NCBI GenBank assembly: GCA_041487815.1
Contig: JBGPOB010000015.1
Location: forward strand, 1 to 22,152
Direction of reading: 5' to 3'
Source: CANJBX01 sp041487815
GTDB lineage: Bacteria; Pseudomonadota; Alphaproteobacteria; Rhizobiales; Xanthobacteraceae
Length of the DNA: 22,152 nucleotides
Notes under the pieces: generated by a model
What the model was told of the DNA's origin: nothing
Seen by the model: the letters and a program-made list of their open reading frames with translations, nothing else
The model's database searches: none
Shown: piece after piece, positions 7,403-14,692 of the stretch
Layout of the letters: each line of letters begins with the position of its first letter
How positions within the stretch are numbered: the first letter of the stretch is position 1
Made by a program: the position numbers and the translations under genes

Positions 7403-8305
7403 ATGGTCAAATCTCCGAAATCGCCCCGATCGCCTGCCGCCGCGCCGCCCGATGCCGCGGTCTTGCGCCGCATCGCCGACGCGCTTGAGCGGCTGGCGCC
7501 CGCGCCGCTTGCACCGATCAATTTCGCCGCCGCCGACGCGTTCATCTGGCAACCGGCCGCCCAGCGGCTGGCGCCGGTCGCGCACGTCAACCGCGTCGAG
7601 ATGTCATTGCTGAAAGGCATCGATCGCATGCGTGACATCCTGGTCGAGAACACCGAACGCTTTGCGCACGGCCTGCCGGCCAACAACGCGCTGTTGTGGG
7701 GCGCGCGCGGCATGGGCAAGTCTTCGTTGGTGAAGGCTACGCACGCCGCGATCAATGCATCGCTCGGCCAGAAATCCGGCCGCTTGAAGCTCGTCGAAAT
7801 TCACCGCGAGGACATCGAAAGCCTGCCGGAAGTGATGGCGCTGGTGCGCGGCGCGCCTTTTCGCTTCATCGTGTTCTGCGACGATCTTTCTTTCGATGCC
7901 GAAGATACATCCTACAAGTCGCTCAAGGCCGTGCTTGAAGGCGGCATCGAGGGCCGGCCTGAGAACGTCATCCTGTACGCCACATCGAACCGTCGCCACC
8001 TGATGTCGCGCGACATGATGGAAAACGAGCGTTCGACCGCGATCAACCCCGGCGAAACGGTGGAGGAGAAAGTCTCGTTGTCGGACCGCTTCGGCCTGTG
8101 GCTCGGTTTTCATCGCTGCAGCCAGGACGAGTTCCTGGCGATGGTCGAAGGCTACGTTAGCCACTTCCGCATCAAGGTCGACGGCGACACGTTGCGTCGC
8201 GAAGCGCTCGAATGGGCCACCACGCGCGGCGCGCGCTCCGGCCGCGTTGCTTGGCAATTTGTGCAGGATCTGGCGGGACGGCTCGGCGTCAAGGCATCAA
8301 ACTGA
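7403..8305 (+). CDS. DUF815 family P-loop ATPase
   Basis: The 300-residue protein has an AAA-type ATPase core. Walker A is GARGMGKSS (100-108), Walker B is FIVFCDDLSF (155-164), and YATSNRRHLM is a sensor-1-like stretch followed by a C-terminal lid region. RENVILYATSNRRHL-type wording and DRFGLWLGF are characteristic of DUF815. Molecular function is unknown for the family. ATG 7403 is chosen because upstream in-frame starts (7373, 7205) would add unconserved, Cys-rich residues and run into the shared promoter spacer; no strong ribosome binding site is seen. It diverges from yajC and converges on the nlpD-like gene, so it is probably a single-gene transcript. Confidence 0.88.
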   Translation: MVKSPKSPRSPAAAPPDAAVLRRIADALERLAPAPLAPINFAAADAFIWQPAAQRLAPVAHVNRVEMSLLKGIDRMRDILVENTERFAHGLPANNALLWGARGMGKSSLVKATHAAINASLGQKSGRLKLVEIHREDIESLPEVMALVRGAPFRFIVFCDDLSFDAEDTSYKSLKAVLEGGIEGRPENVILYATSNRRHLMSRDMMENERSTAINPGETVEEKVSLSDRFGLWLGFHRCSQDEFLAMVEGYVSHFRIKVDGDTLRREALEWATTRGARSGRVAWQFVQDLAGRLGVKASN

Positions 8306-8335
8306 GGCAAGCAGAGACGCGCTGAAGATTTAGCG

Positions 8336-9418
8336 CTAGGCGCCGGACAGGTAGCGGGTTGGATCGACGGGCGCGGAGCCCTTGCGAATTTCGAAATGAA
8401 GCTGGGGCGCCGTGACGTTGCCGGTGGCGCCCGACTTGGCGATCACCTGCCCACGCCGCACCGTATCGCCACGCTTGACCATCAGCTCGCTCGCATGCGC
8501 GTAAGCGGTTACGAAGCCGTCGCCGTGACGCACCAGGATGAGATTGCCGTAGCCCTTGAGCTCGCTGCCGGAATAGGCGACGACGCCATCGTCAGCCGCG
8601 CGCACGGCGGTACCTTCGGGCACCGACAGGTTGACGCCGTCGTTCTGCTGGCCGTTGGGAAGCGGACCGAAGCCGGAGATCACGCGCCCGCGCACCGGCC
8701 AACGGAATTGCGGCACCGCGCTTGCCGTCGTTGACGTCCGTTCGGCCGGTTCCGTCGCCGGCGACGCGATCCGCGCGCTCGCCGGCGCCTCGGCGTTAAC
8801 GGGAGTTTGCCTTGAGGCAACGTGGCTCGGAGCAGCCGTGACCGGCTGCGGCTTGGCCACGGGCGCTGCCGCTATCGTCGGCTTGGCAGCGGATGCTGCC
8901 GGTGCCGGTGCAGCTGGCGCATGGCGCGCGTCACCGGGAATTGTGATCCGGTCGCCGATCTTGAGCCGCGCGTCGTATGTCAGCTGATTGGCGGAGGCAA
9001 TGTCGCGCAGGCTGAGGTGATAGCGGCGCGACAGGTTCATCAACGTATCGCCGCGGACCACGACATGCGTGGTGCCTGCGGCCGGCGCGGGCCGCGTAGC
9101 CGACGCGACTTTGGTTGCCGAAGTGGCTATACTGCCAGTGGATGCAGGGTCTGACGGCCTTGCCTGCACACCGGAATGGCCGGTCACGGCCGGCTGAGCG
9201 GATTGCAGTGGCCTCGATTCAATCTTCGCTACGGGAGCGCGCTGGGCCGGCACCACCGATCCGGTGACTTCCGCCTGCGGACCCGGATCGCGCTCGGCAA
9301 AAGGATTGGCGTTAAACCGATGGGTGTCGGTGCTGCATGCGGCCACGCTGACCGCAAACATCGCCGCAATCGCGCCGCGCGCCAAACCGCGCGGGCTAAC
9401 CCCCGCTACCACACGCAT
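8336..9418 (-). CDS. nlpD: NlpD-like lipoprotein with LysM and degenerate LytM (M23) domains
   Basis: The 360-residue protein begins with a signal peptide ending in a lipobox (AVSVAAC; Cys28 from ATG 9418). A Pro/Ala-rich linker follows, then one LysM peptidoglycan-binding domain (THVVVRGDTLMNLSRRYH onward, about 117-161), a second linker and a C-terminal LytM domain (about 238-360). The first metal-binding motif, normally HxGxD, is NDGVN, so two zinc ligands are lost; the later YAHAS and LHFEIR histidines remain. This pattern fits a non-catalytic activator of cell-wall amidases like E. coli NlpD rather than an active endopeptidase. Position after surE and pcm matches the surE-pcm-nlpD order of enterics. 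A GTG at 9436 is an alternative start adding six residues. Confidence 0.85.
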   Translation of the reverse strand: MRVVAGVSPRGLARGAIAAMFAVSVAACSTDTHRFNANPFAERDPGPQAEVTGSVVPAQRAPVAKIESRPLQSAQPAVTGHSGVQARPSDPASTGSIATSATKVASATRPAPAAGTTHVVVRGDTLMNLSRRYHLSLRDIASANQLTYDARLKIGDRITIPGDARHAPAAPAPAASAAKPTIAAAPVAKPQPVTAAPSHVASRQTPVNAEAPASARIASPATEPAERTSTTASAVPQFRWPVRGRVISGFGPLPNGQQNDGVNLSVPEGTAVRAADDGVVAYSGSELKGYGNLILVRHGDGFVTAYAHASELMVKRGDTVRRGQVIAKSGATGNVTAPQLHFEIRKGSAPVDPTRYLSGA

Positions 9419-9531
9419 CGGACCACTCACTCGCACGCAGCAAATACAGCGAACGAGTTAAACAACGGGCCGGTTAAATATTGATTTAAGGTTGCAACGG
9501 AGGCTTAAGGCTAAGAAATACCCAAGAATTG

Positions 9532-10191
9532 CTACAATTCACGCGCCTTTCCCGGTAGCAACGGCACGAAGCGAACGGGGATCAGAGTTTCTCGCGAGAG
9601 CCCTTCTGCAGTCTTGGTTAATTTTACGATGTGCTGGGATCCATTGTGCGGCCCAAGCGGCAGCACCATCACGCCACCTATTACCAATTGATCGACCAAC
9701 GCCTGTGGTATCTCCTCGGCGGCAGCCGTCACGATGATGCGGTCGAAAGGCGCTCTATCCGGCGCACCCGCCATGCCGTCACTGGCGATGACCTCGACAT
9801 TGTTGAAGCCCAGCGTCGCGAGCCGCTGGCGCGCTGCGTCAGCGAGCGCGCGGTAGCGCTCGATGCTGACGACTTCATGCGCGAGGCGCGACAGGATTGC
9901 GGCCTGATAGCCCGACCCGGTGCCGACTTCGAGCACGCGGTGCTCCGGGCGGAGCGCAAGTTGCTCGCTCATGTACGCGACCACGTAGGGCTGGCTGATG
10001 GTCTGACCGCAGGCAATCGGCAAGGCGTGATCGGTGTAGGCCGCTTCCGCCTGATCGCCGGACACGAAATAGTCGCGCGGCACTTCGTCCATCGCGCGCA
10101 GCACGGCGGCGTCCATGATGCCGTGGCGGCGCAATGTGAGCAGGAATTCCATGCGTTCGACGCGTTCGTCGCCTTGGGAGGATCCCGCCAT
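9532..10191 (-). CDS. pcm: Protein-L-isoaspartate O-methyltransferase
   Basis: Pcm methylates L-isoaspartyl residues formed by protein ageing, using S-adenosylmethionine, and starts their repair. The 219-residue product has the family motif GQTISQPYVVAYM (62-74), SAM-binding motif I VLEVGTGSGYQAAIL (86-100) and a late LPLGPHNGSQHIVKL strand. Length is normal. GGAG lies about seven bases before the ATG. It sits 25 bases after surE; the following 112-base AT-rich spacer to nlpD may hold a separate promoter, but I see no convincing boxes. Confidence 0.96.
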   Translation of the reverse strand: MAGSSQGDERVERMEFLLTLRRHGIMDAAVLRAMDEVPRDYFVSGDQAEAAYTDHALPIACGQTISQPYVVAYMSEQLALRPEHRVLEVGTGSGYQAAILSRLAHEVVSIERYRALADAARQRLATLGFNNVEVIASDGMAGAPDRAPFDRIIVTAAAEEIPQALVDQLVIGGVMVLPLGPHNGSQHIVKLTKTAEGLSRETLIPVRFVPLLPGKAREL

Positions 10192-10216
10192 CGTCAGCTC
10201 CGGTGCAGGCGCGCGT

Positions 10217-10981
10217 TCATGTCAGAGTTTTTGCCAGCGTGCTCATGAATTTCTCGTCGGTCATGTTAAGGCGCAACGGCGTGACCGAAACGCGGTTATT
10301 GGCGAGCGCGATCAGATCCGTCCCCGGCGACGGCGCGGGCCGCTCGCGGCGATCATAGGCCAGCCAGAAATACGGGTTGCCGCGCCCGTCGTGGCGGGCA
10401 TCGACCTTGAGCAGATCGCCGCCGCGCTGCCCCTGTGCGCACACGGTGATGCCACTGACGTCGTCGGGAGCGCAGTCGGGAAAGTTGACATTGATGAGGG
10501 TGCTGCGTGGAATTCCCGCCGTGATGACCCGCTTGATAAGACTGGGTGCGTGTCGCACCGCGGTGTCCCAGAACGGATTTTGCCTGCTGGCGGCGGAGAA
10601 CGACAGCGATAGCGCAAACGACGGGATGCCGAGGATCGCGCCTTCCCGCGCGCCTGCAATGGTGCCGGAATAGACCACGTCCTCTGCGACGTTGCGTCCA
10701 CGATTAACGCCTGAGAGCACCACGTCCGGTGGCTTGCCCTCGATCAAATGGCGGGCGCCCATGATGACGCAGTCCGTCGGCGTGCCCTTGACCGCGAAGC
10801 GGCGCGCATCGACCTCGCGTACCCGCAAGGGATCGTTGAGCGACAGCGAGTGCGACACGCCGGACTGGTCGGTTTCCGGCGCAACAATCCAGATGTCGTC
10901 CGACAGCGCGCGCGCGATCTCGGCGCATACGTCGAGACCGGTGGAATGAATGCCGTCGTCGTTGGTGATGAGAATTCGCAT
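10217..10981 (-). CDS. surE: SurE, 5'-nucleotidase/exopolyphosphatase
   Basis: SurE is a metal-dependent phosphatase acting on nucleoside monophosphates and short polyphosphate, linked to stationary-phase survival. The 254-residue product opens with MRILITNDDGIHSTG, whose Asp8-Asp9 pair binds the metal. It also contains GVSHSLSLNDPLRV and LSGVNRGRNVAEDVVYSGT with the conserved Asn. The ATG comes three bases after the serS stop codon, so it is cotranscribed with serS and precedes pcm by 25 bases. Confidence 0.97.
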   Translation of the reverse strand: MRILITNDDGIHSTGLDVCAEIARALSDDIWIVAPETDQSGVSHSLSLNDPLRVREVDARRFAVKGTPTDCVIMGARHLIEGKPPDVVLSGVNRGRNVAEDVVYSGTIAGAREGAILGIPSFALSLSFSAASRQNPFWDTAVRHAPSLIKRVITAGIPRSTLINVNFPDCAPDDVSGITVCAQGQRGGDLLKVDARHDGRGNPYFWLAYDRRERPAPSPGTDLIALANNRVSVTPLRLNMTDEKFMSTLAKTLT

Positions 10982-10984
10982 CGA

Positions 10985-12535
10985 CTAATTTCGGGCGATC
11001 AACTTCAGTCCGCCCATATAACTTTGTAGCACATCCGGGACCGCGATCGCGCCGTTGTCCTGCTGATAGTTTTCCATCACCGCGATCAAGGCGCGACCGA
11101 CGGCGACACCCGAACCGTTGAGCGTGTGCACATGGCGCACCGCGCGGCGCTCTTTCGAGCGATAGCGCGCCGACATGCGCCGCGCTTGAAACTCGCCACA
11201 CGTCGAGCACGAGGAAATTTCTCGATACGCGTGCTGCCCCGGCAGCCAGACTTCGATGTCGTAGGTCTTCTGCGCCGCGAATCCCATGTCGCCGCTGCAC
11301 AGCGTCACGACCCGGTAGTGAACGTCGAGGCGCCGCAGGATCTCCTCGGCGCAGGCCAACATGCGCTCATGCTCGTCGCGGCTCGCCTCAGGCGTCGTAA
11401 TCGATACAAGCTCGACCTTGGTGAATTGATGCTGGCGCATCATGCCGCGGGTGTCCTTGCCGGCGGCGCCGGCTTCGGCCCGAAAGCAGGGCGTGCAGGC
11501 GGTCAGCCGCATCGGCAGCTCCGCCTCGTCGACAATGCTTTCGCGCACGAGATTGGTCAGCGGCACTTCGGCGGTCGGAATGAGCCAGCGCGCGTCCTGC
11601 AGCACGGCTTCCATGGCGAGACTGATGGGCTGCAGGGCGGCGAGTCTTTTTTCAGCCGATCGTTCGCTCATGAGAAAATCATCGAGGAAGATGCCGATCG
11701 CGAGTTTGCTTTCGGCATCGACGTCCGATTTTTCGATCGCACGCTTCGTAATCTCGATCATCGTCTCAGCGGCCGCATCCGACTTGGTCGAGTAATCCGC
11801 GCTCGCCAGGAGTTCAGCCTGCTCGTCGAGCAATTCGCTTTTAACTTCGGCCGGCAGCGTTTGCGTGATGGCGAGGAACTGGTCCTGCATGAATTTCGGC
11901 AGTTGGGCTGTGCCGAACATGATGTCGTCGCGTACCAGGAGTGGCGGCGCGACCTCGGTGTAGCCGTGTTCGGTCGTATGCAGGTCGAGCATGAATTGCG
12001 CAAGCGCGCGTTCGAGCCGCGCCAGACCGCTCTTCAGGACGACAAAGCGCGCCCCGGAAAGTTTGGCCGCCGCCTGGAAATCCATGAAGCCGAGCGCCTC
12101 GCCGAGATCGAAATGTTGTTTGGCCGTGAATGCGTAGTTGCGCCGGGCGCCAAACCTGTGGTGTTCGACATTGTCGCGCTCATCGGCGCCGTCGGGGACC
12201 TCGTCAAGCGGCAAGTTCGGAATCCGCGCCAGCGCGTCCTCCAGCTCCTTGGTGACCTGCTTTTCCTCCGACTCCATCTCCATAGTCGCAGTCTTGAAAT
12301 CGGCGACCTCCGCCAGCAGCGCGGCCGCCCGGGCCTCGTCCTTTTTGGCCTTGGCCTGCCCGATCTCTTTGGACGCTGTATTGCGCCGCGCCTGCGCGGC
12401 CTCAACCCGCTGGATGACGGCGCGGCGGCGCTCGTCAATTTCGAGCAGGCGCGCGGCCTCGCCGGGCAGCCCACGCCGAGCGAGCCCGAGGTCAAAAGTA
12501 TCGGGATTATCGCGAATCCACTTGATGTCGTGCAT
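10985..12535 (-). CDS. serS: Seryl-tRNA synthetase with a catalytic-domain insertion
   Basis: SerRS charges tRNA-Ser and the selenocysteine tRNA. The 516-residue product has the N-terminal coiled-coil arm (about 27-105), motif 1 around GYTEVAPPLLVRDD (191-204), the serine-binding TAEVPLTN loop (321-328), motif 2 with FRAEAGAAGKDTRGMMRQHQ (351-370) and motif 3 NGSGVAVGRALIAVMENYQ (473-491). Most bacterial SerRS have about 420-430 residues. The surplus lies mainly between FMQDQF (215-220) and RWLIPTAEV, where roughly 85 charged, helix-prone residues replace a short loop. The reading frame is open throughout. A GGAAAGG ribosome binding site precedes the ATG. The gene leads the serS-surE-pcm cluster and may also be read from tatC. 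Confidence 0.96.
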   Translation of the reverse strand: MHDIKWIRDNPDTFDLGLARRGLPGEAARLLEIDERRRAVIQRVEAAQARRNTASKEIGQAKAKKDEARAAALLAEVADFKTATMEMESEEKQVTKELEDALARIPNLPLDEVPDGADERDNVEHHRFGARRNYAFTAKQHFDLGEALGFMDFQAAAKLSGARFVVLKSGLARLERALAQFMLDLHTTEHGYTEVAPPLLVRDDIMFGTAQLPKFMQDQFLAITQTLPAEVKSELLDEQAELLASADYSTKSDAAAETMIEITKRAIEKSDVDAESKLAIGIFLDDFLMSERSAEKRLAALQPISLAMEAVLQDARWLIPTAEVPLTNLVRESIVDEAELPMRLTACTPCFRAEAGAAGKDTRGMMRQHQFTKVELVSITTPEASRDEHERMLACAEEILRRLDVHYRVVTLCSGDMGFAAQKTYDIEVWLPGQHAYREISSCSTCGEFQARRMSARYRSKERRAVRHVHTLNGSGVAVGRALIAVMENYQQDNGAIAVPDVLQSYMGGLKLIARN

Positions 12536-12578
12536 GACGCCTTTCCACCGACACGGCCGCGCATCGCCATCGACGAAT

Positions 12579-12677
12579 GCGGCAGATAACCCTTGTGCCG
12601 CCTCGCCGGGTGCTGTCGGCCACCCCGGCGACCGTGAGCCGGGGCCGGCCCGCGCGGAACACCCGGCTTCGGGCCGG
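12579..12677 (-). other. Hairpin-rich spacer between tatC and serS
   Basis: The 183-base spacer contains several inverted repeats: 12605-12629 (GCCGGGTG/CACCCCGGC, one bulge), 12623-12644 (CCCCGGC/GCCGGGG, perfect), 12663-12677 (CCGGC/GCCGG) and 12579-12601 (GCGGCA/TGCCGC). The first two share CCCCGGC and cannot form together. No T tract follows any of them. They may end the tat transcript, form REP-like elements, or lie in the serS leader. Confidence 0.4.
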
Positions 12678-12718
12678 ACGCAACGAACTCATTAATGCGA
12701 GTCGCGCCGCTGCGACAG

Positions 12719-13525
12719 TTATTCCGCCGGTTTGCCGTCCGGCATGACGTTCGCGGCGGCGGCCTTGCTCGCGGCGGCCTTTTTCTCGACCAGGCGCACC
12801 GACCAGATCGATCCCTCGTACAGGATCAATAGCGGTACCGCGAGCGACATCTGGCTGATCACGTCGGGGGGCGTCAGCACCGCCGCGATGATGAAGCATC
12901 CGACGATGAAGTAGCGGCGCTTTTCCCTGAGCTGCTGCGACGTGATGATGCCGACGCGGCCGAGCAGCGTCAGGATCACCGGTAGCTGGAACGCAATGCC
13001 AAACGCGAAAATCAGCGCCATCATCAGCGACAGGTACTCGCCGACTTTCGGCAGCAACGCGATTTCCGCGACGCCCTCCCCGCTCTGCTGCATGCCGAGT
13101 GAGAACCGCACCAGCAACGGCATCACGACGAAATAGACCAGCGCCGCGCCCAGCCCAAAAAAGACCGGCGTTGCGATCAGATACGGCAGGAACGCCTGGC
13201 GCTCGTTGCGATAGAGCCCCGGCGCGACGAACGCGTAGATTTGCGTCGCGACAATCGGAAACGACAGGAACGCAGCGCCAAACATCGCAAGCTTGAGCTG
13301 CGTAATGAAATATTCCAACAGCGCAGTGTAGATAAACTTTGCGTTGGCGGCGCCGGCGACGAGCACGAACGGCCAAACCAGTATGTTGTAGATCTGCTTG
13401 GCAAATAGGAAGCAGCCGATGAAGGCGATGGCGAAAGCGATCAGCGCCTTGATCAGCCGCGAGCGTAATTCGATCAGATGCTCGATCAGCGGCGCCTTCG
13501 TGGCGTCGATGTCTTCCTGTGTCAT
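12719..13525 (-). CDS. tatC: TatC, twin-arginine translocase core subunit
   Basis: TatC is the six-span membrane receptor for folded proteins carrying twin-arginine signals. The 268-residue product opens with KAPLIEHLIELRSRLIKAL (about 10-28), the signature first cytoplasmic stretch and span. It contains the FVAPGLYRNER loop, the VYFVVMPLLVRF span, FQLPVILTLLGRVGI and the final AAVLTPPDVISQMSLAVP, all family hallmarks. The start is ATG 13525 inside the last copy of a 14-bp tandem repeat; an in-frame GTG at 13546 would add seven residues translated from the repeat. AGG lies nine bases before the ATG, within the same repeat. Confidence 0.96.
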   Translation of the reverse strand: MTQEDIDATKAPLIEHLIELRSRLIKALIAFAIAFIGCFLFAKQIYNILVWPFVLVAGAANAKFIYTALLEYFITQLKLAMFGAAFLSFPIVATQIYAFVAPGLYRNERQAFLPYLIATPVFFGLGAALVYFVVMPLLVRFSLGMQQSGEGVAEIALLPKVGEYLSLMMALIFAFGIAFQLPVILTLLGRVGIITSQQLREKRRYFIVGCFIIAAVLTPPDVISQMSLAVPLLILYEGSIWSVRLVEKKAAASKAAAANVMPDGKPAE

Positions 13526-13562
13526 ACTGCACCTGTCATACGACACCTGTCATACGGCGCCT
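13521..13562 (-). repeat. Three 14-bp tandem repeats at the tatB-tatC junction
   Basis: On the + strand the units are GTCATACTGCACCT, GTCATACGACACCT and GTCATACGGCGCCT, adjacent and 14 bases each. On the coding strand each unit carries an AGG followed by GTATGAC. The ATGA in each is both a stop and a start: the first ends tatB, the last starts tatC. Confidence 0.9.
13522..13553 (-). other. Two overlapping five-codon micro-ORFs between tatB and tatC
   Basis: MTGVV-stop (13553 to 13536) begins in the ATGA that ends tatB. MTGAV-stop (13539 to 13522) begins in the ATGA that ends the first, and its own stop overlaps the tatC ATG. Each 18-base micro-ORF overlaps the next by four bases, giving the 14-base period. 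Translation of them is not shown; they could pass ribosomes from tatB to tatC by repeated reinitiation. Confidence 0.35.
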
Positions 13563-13999
13563 TTGGCGGCAGGAACTGTTGCCTCAGGCGCTTGCGCCAG
13601 CGCGGGCGCGGGCTCAGACGCTGGCTCGGCTGGCGGTACCGGTGGTGGCGCAACGGGGGCAGCTTCCAGTGCTGCGGGAACTTCAGCCGTTGCGGAAGCA
13701 GAACCAGAAGTCGACGGCATCAGCTCGGCAGCGCTCTTTTCGAGGTCGTCAAGTGGATTGAGCTGCGCGGTGAGCGATTTTGTGGCGTCGTTGAGTTCGT
13801 CGGCAGTTTTTTTCAGGTCGGCCATTTCGGCCTCGCGCATCGCCTCCTGGAACTGGCTCTGGAACTCCGACGCCATATGGCGGATCTTGCCCATCCAGTG
13901 GCCGATCGAGCGCAACACGCCCGGCAGTTCCTTCGGCCCGATCGCGATCAGGGCGACCACGGCAATGACGACTAGTTCGCTCCAGCCGATGTCGAACAT
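13550..13999 (-). CDS. tatB: TatB, twin-arginine translocase subunit
   Basis: TatB forms with TatC the receptor for Tat substrates. The 149-residue product has the N-terminal span MFDIGWSELVVIAVVALIAI, the IGPKELPGVLRSIG hinge and amphipathic helix, and a long cytoplasmic tail. The tail from about residue 95 is low-complexity Ala/Pro/Glu and probably disordered. The start has no strong ribosome binding site; the gene lies 63 bases after tatA. The last codons lie in the first unit of the 14-bp repeat, and the stop codon overlaps an ATG. Confidence 0.94.
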   Translation of the reverse strand: MFDIGWSELVVIAVVALIAIGPKELPGVLRSIGHWMGKIRHMASEFQSQFQEAMREAEMADLKKTADELNDATKSLTAQLNPLDDLEKSAAELMPSTSGSASATAEVPAALEAAPVAPPPVPPAEPASEPAPALAQAPEATVPAAKGAV

Positions 14000-14062
14000 G
14001 CTGATGCTGCGTCAGACGGCTGCAAGCCTGTCCGCTGCCCTCTCCTGGCCAGCGCGCGAGAT

Positions 14063-14302
14063 TCAACCTGCCTTTCGGCTCTCGGTCGGCGTGCTGACGG
14101 TCTGGGCCGGCTGATGATCGATCGTCTTGGGATCGGATTTCGCCGGTTCGGCCTTGGCCGTATCGTCTTCCGCCATGCCCTTCTTGAACGCCTTGATGCC
14201 CTGGGCGACGTCGCCCATCAGTTCGGAAATTTTTCCGCGCCCGAACACTAGCAAAACCACCGCGATAACGATGATCCAGTGCCAAATACTCAAGGAACCC
14301 AT
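14063..14302 (-). CDS. tatA: TatA, twin-arginine translocase pore subunit
   Basis: TatA is the single-span protein that oligomerises to open the Tat pathway for folded cargo. The 79-residue product has the classic MGSLSIWHWIIVIAVVLLVF start, an FGRGKISELMGDVAQGIKAF hinge and amphipathic helix, and a polar tail. CGGAGG eight bases before the ATG is a good ribosome binding site. It is the first gene of tatABC, after a 390-base non-coding stretch that probably contains the tat promoter. Confidence 0.95.
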   Translation of the reverse strand: MGSLSIWHWIIVIAVVLLVFGRGKISELMGDVAQGIKAFKKGMAEDDTAKAEPAKSDPKTIDHQPAQTVSTPTESRKAG

Positions 14303-14692
14303 TGGTTTAACCTCCGCGCACGGCGATTTTCGCTGATTTGAAACAACCTATGCCCCGCGGACGCCAAAAACAAGGAGCCAACGCGGCCTTCAGGACGGCA
14401 ACTCCGTGCCTGCCGGATGGCCGACCCCAGCCAAAGTATCTGATCTACGTAATTAATCTTTGATTTTAACAACAGCTGTAAATGGAATCATTCAGAACGT
14501 GCTCACCGTCCTGGAGGCGCTGAATCTTGAGCCTATCGAGCTTCGGACGAAGCGGCGGGTCGAGCGCGCGGGGCAGGCCGGCGTGCAATTTGCCAGTTCG
14601 GCGTGGAAAATTTAGCAGCGAAACGGCGCCCCAATGCACGCAGCCGCGCACGCGGACGCGGACGCAAAATTGTGTTTGCGCGCGGCGGCGTA
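14303..14692. other. Non-coding spacer between scpB and tatA with an AT-rich island
   Basis: No credible gene is seen in these 390 bases. About 14431-14500 is clearly more AT-rich than its surroundings and holds small palindromes: TACGTA (14446-14451) and ACAGCTGT (14472-14479). It is the natural place for a tatABC promoter on the - strand, but I could not pick a convincing -35/-10 pair. A 6-bp hairpin (CGCAAA/TTTGCG, 14663-14680) follows scpB without a T tract, so a terminator is uncertain. Confidence 0.5.

Noticed and set aside
8319..8336. Inverted repeat GCGCT/AGCGC between the convergent DUF815 and nlpD-like genes
   Set aside because: Only a 5-bp stem with an 8-base loop and no T tract; too weak to call a bidirectional terminator.
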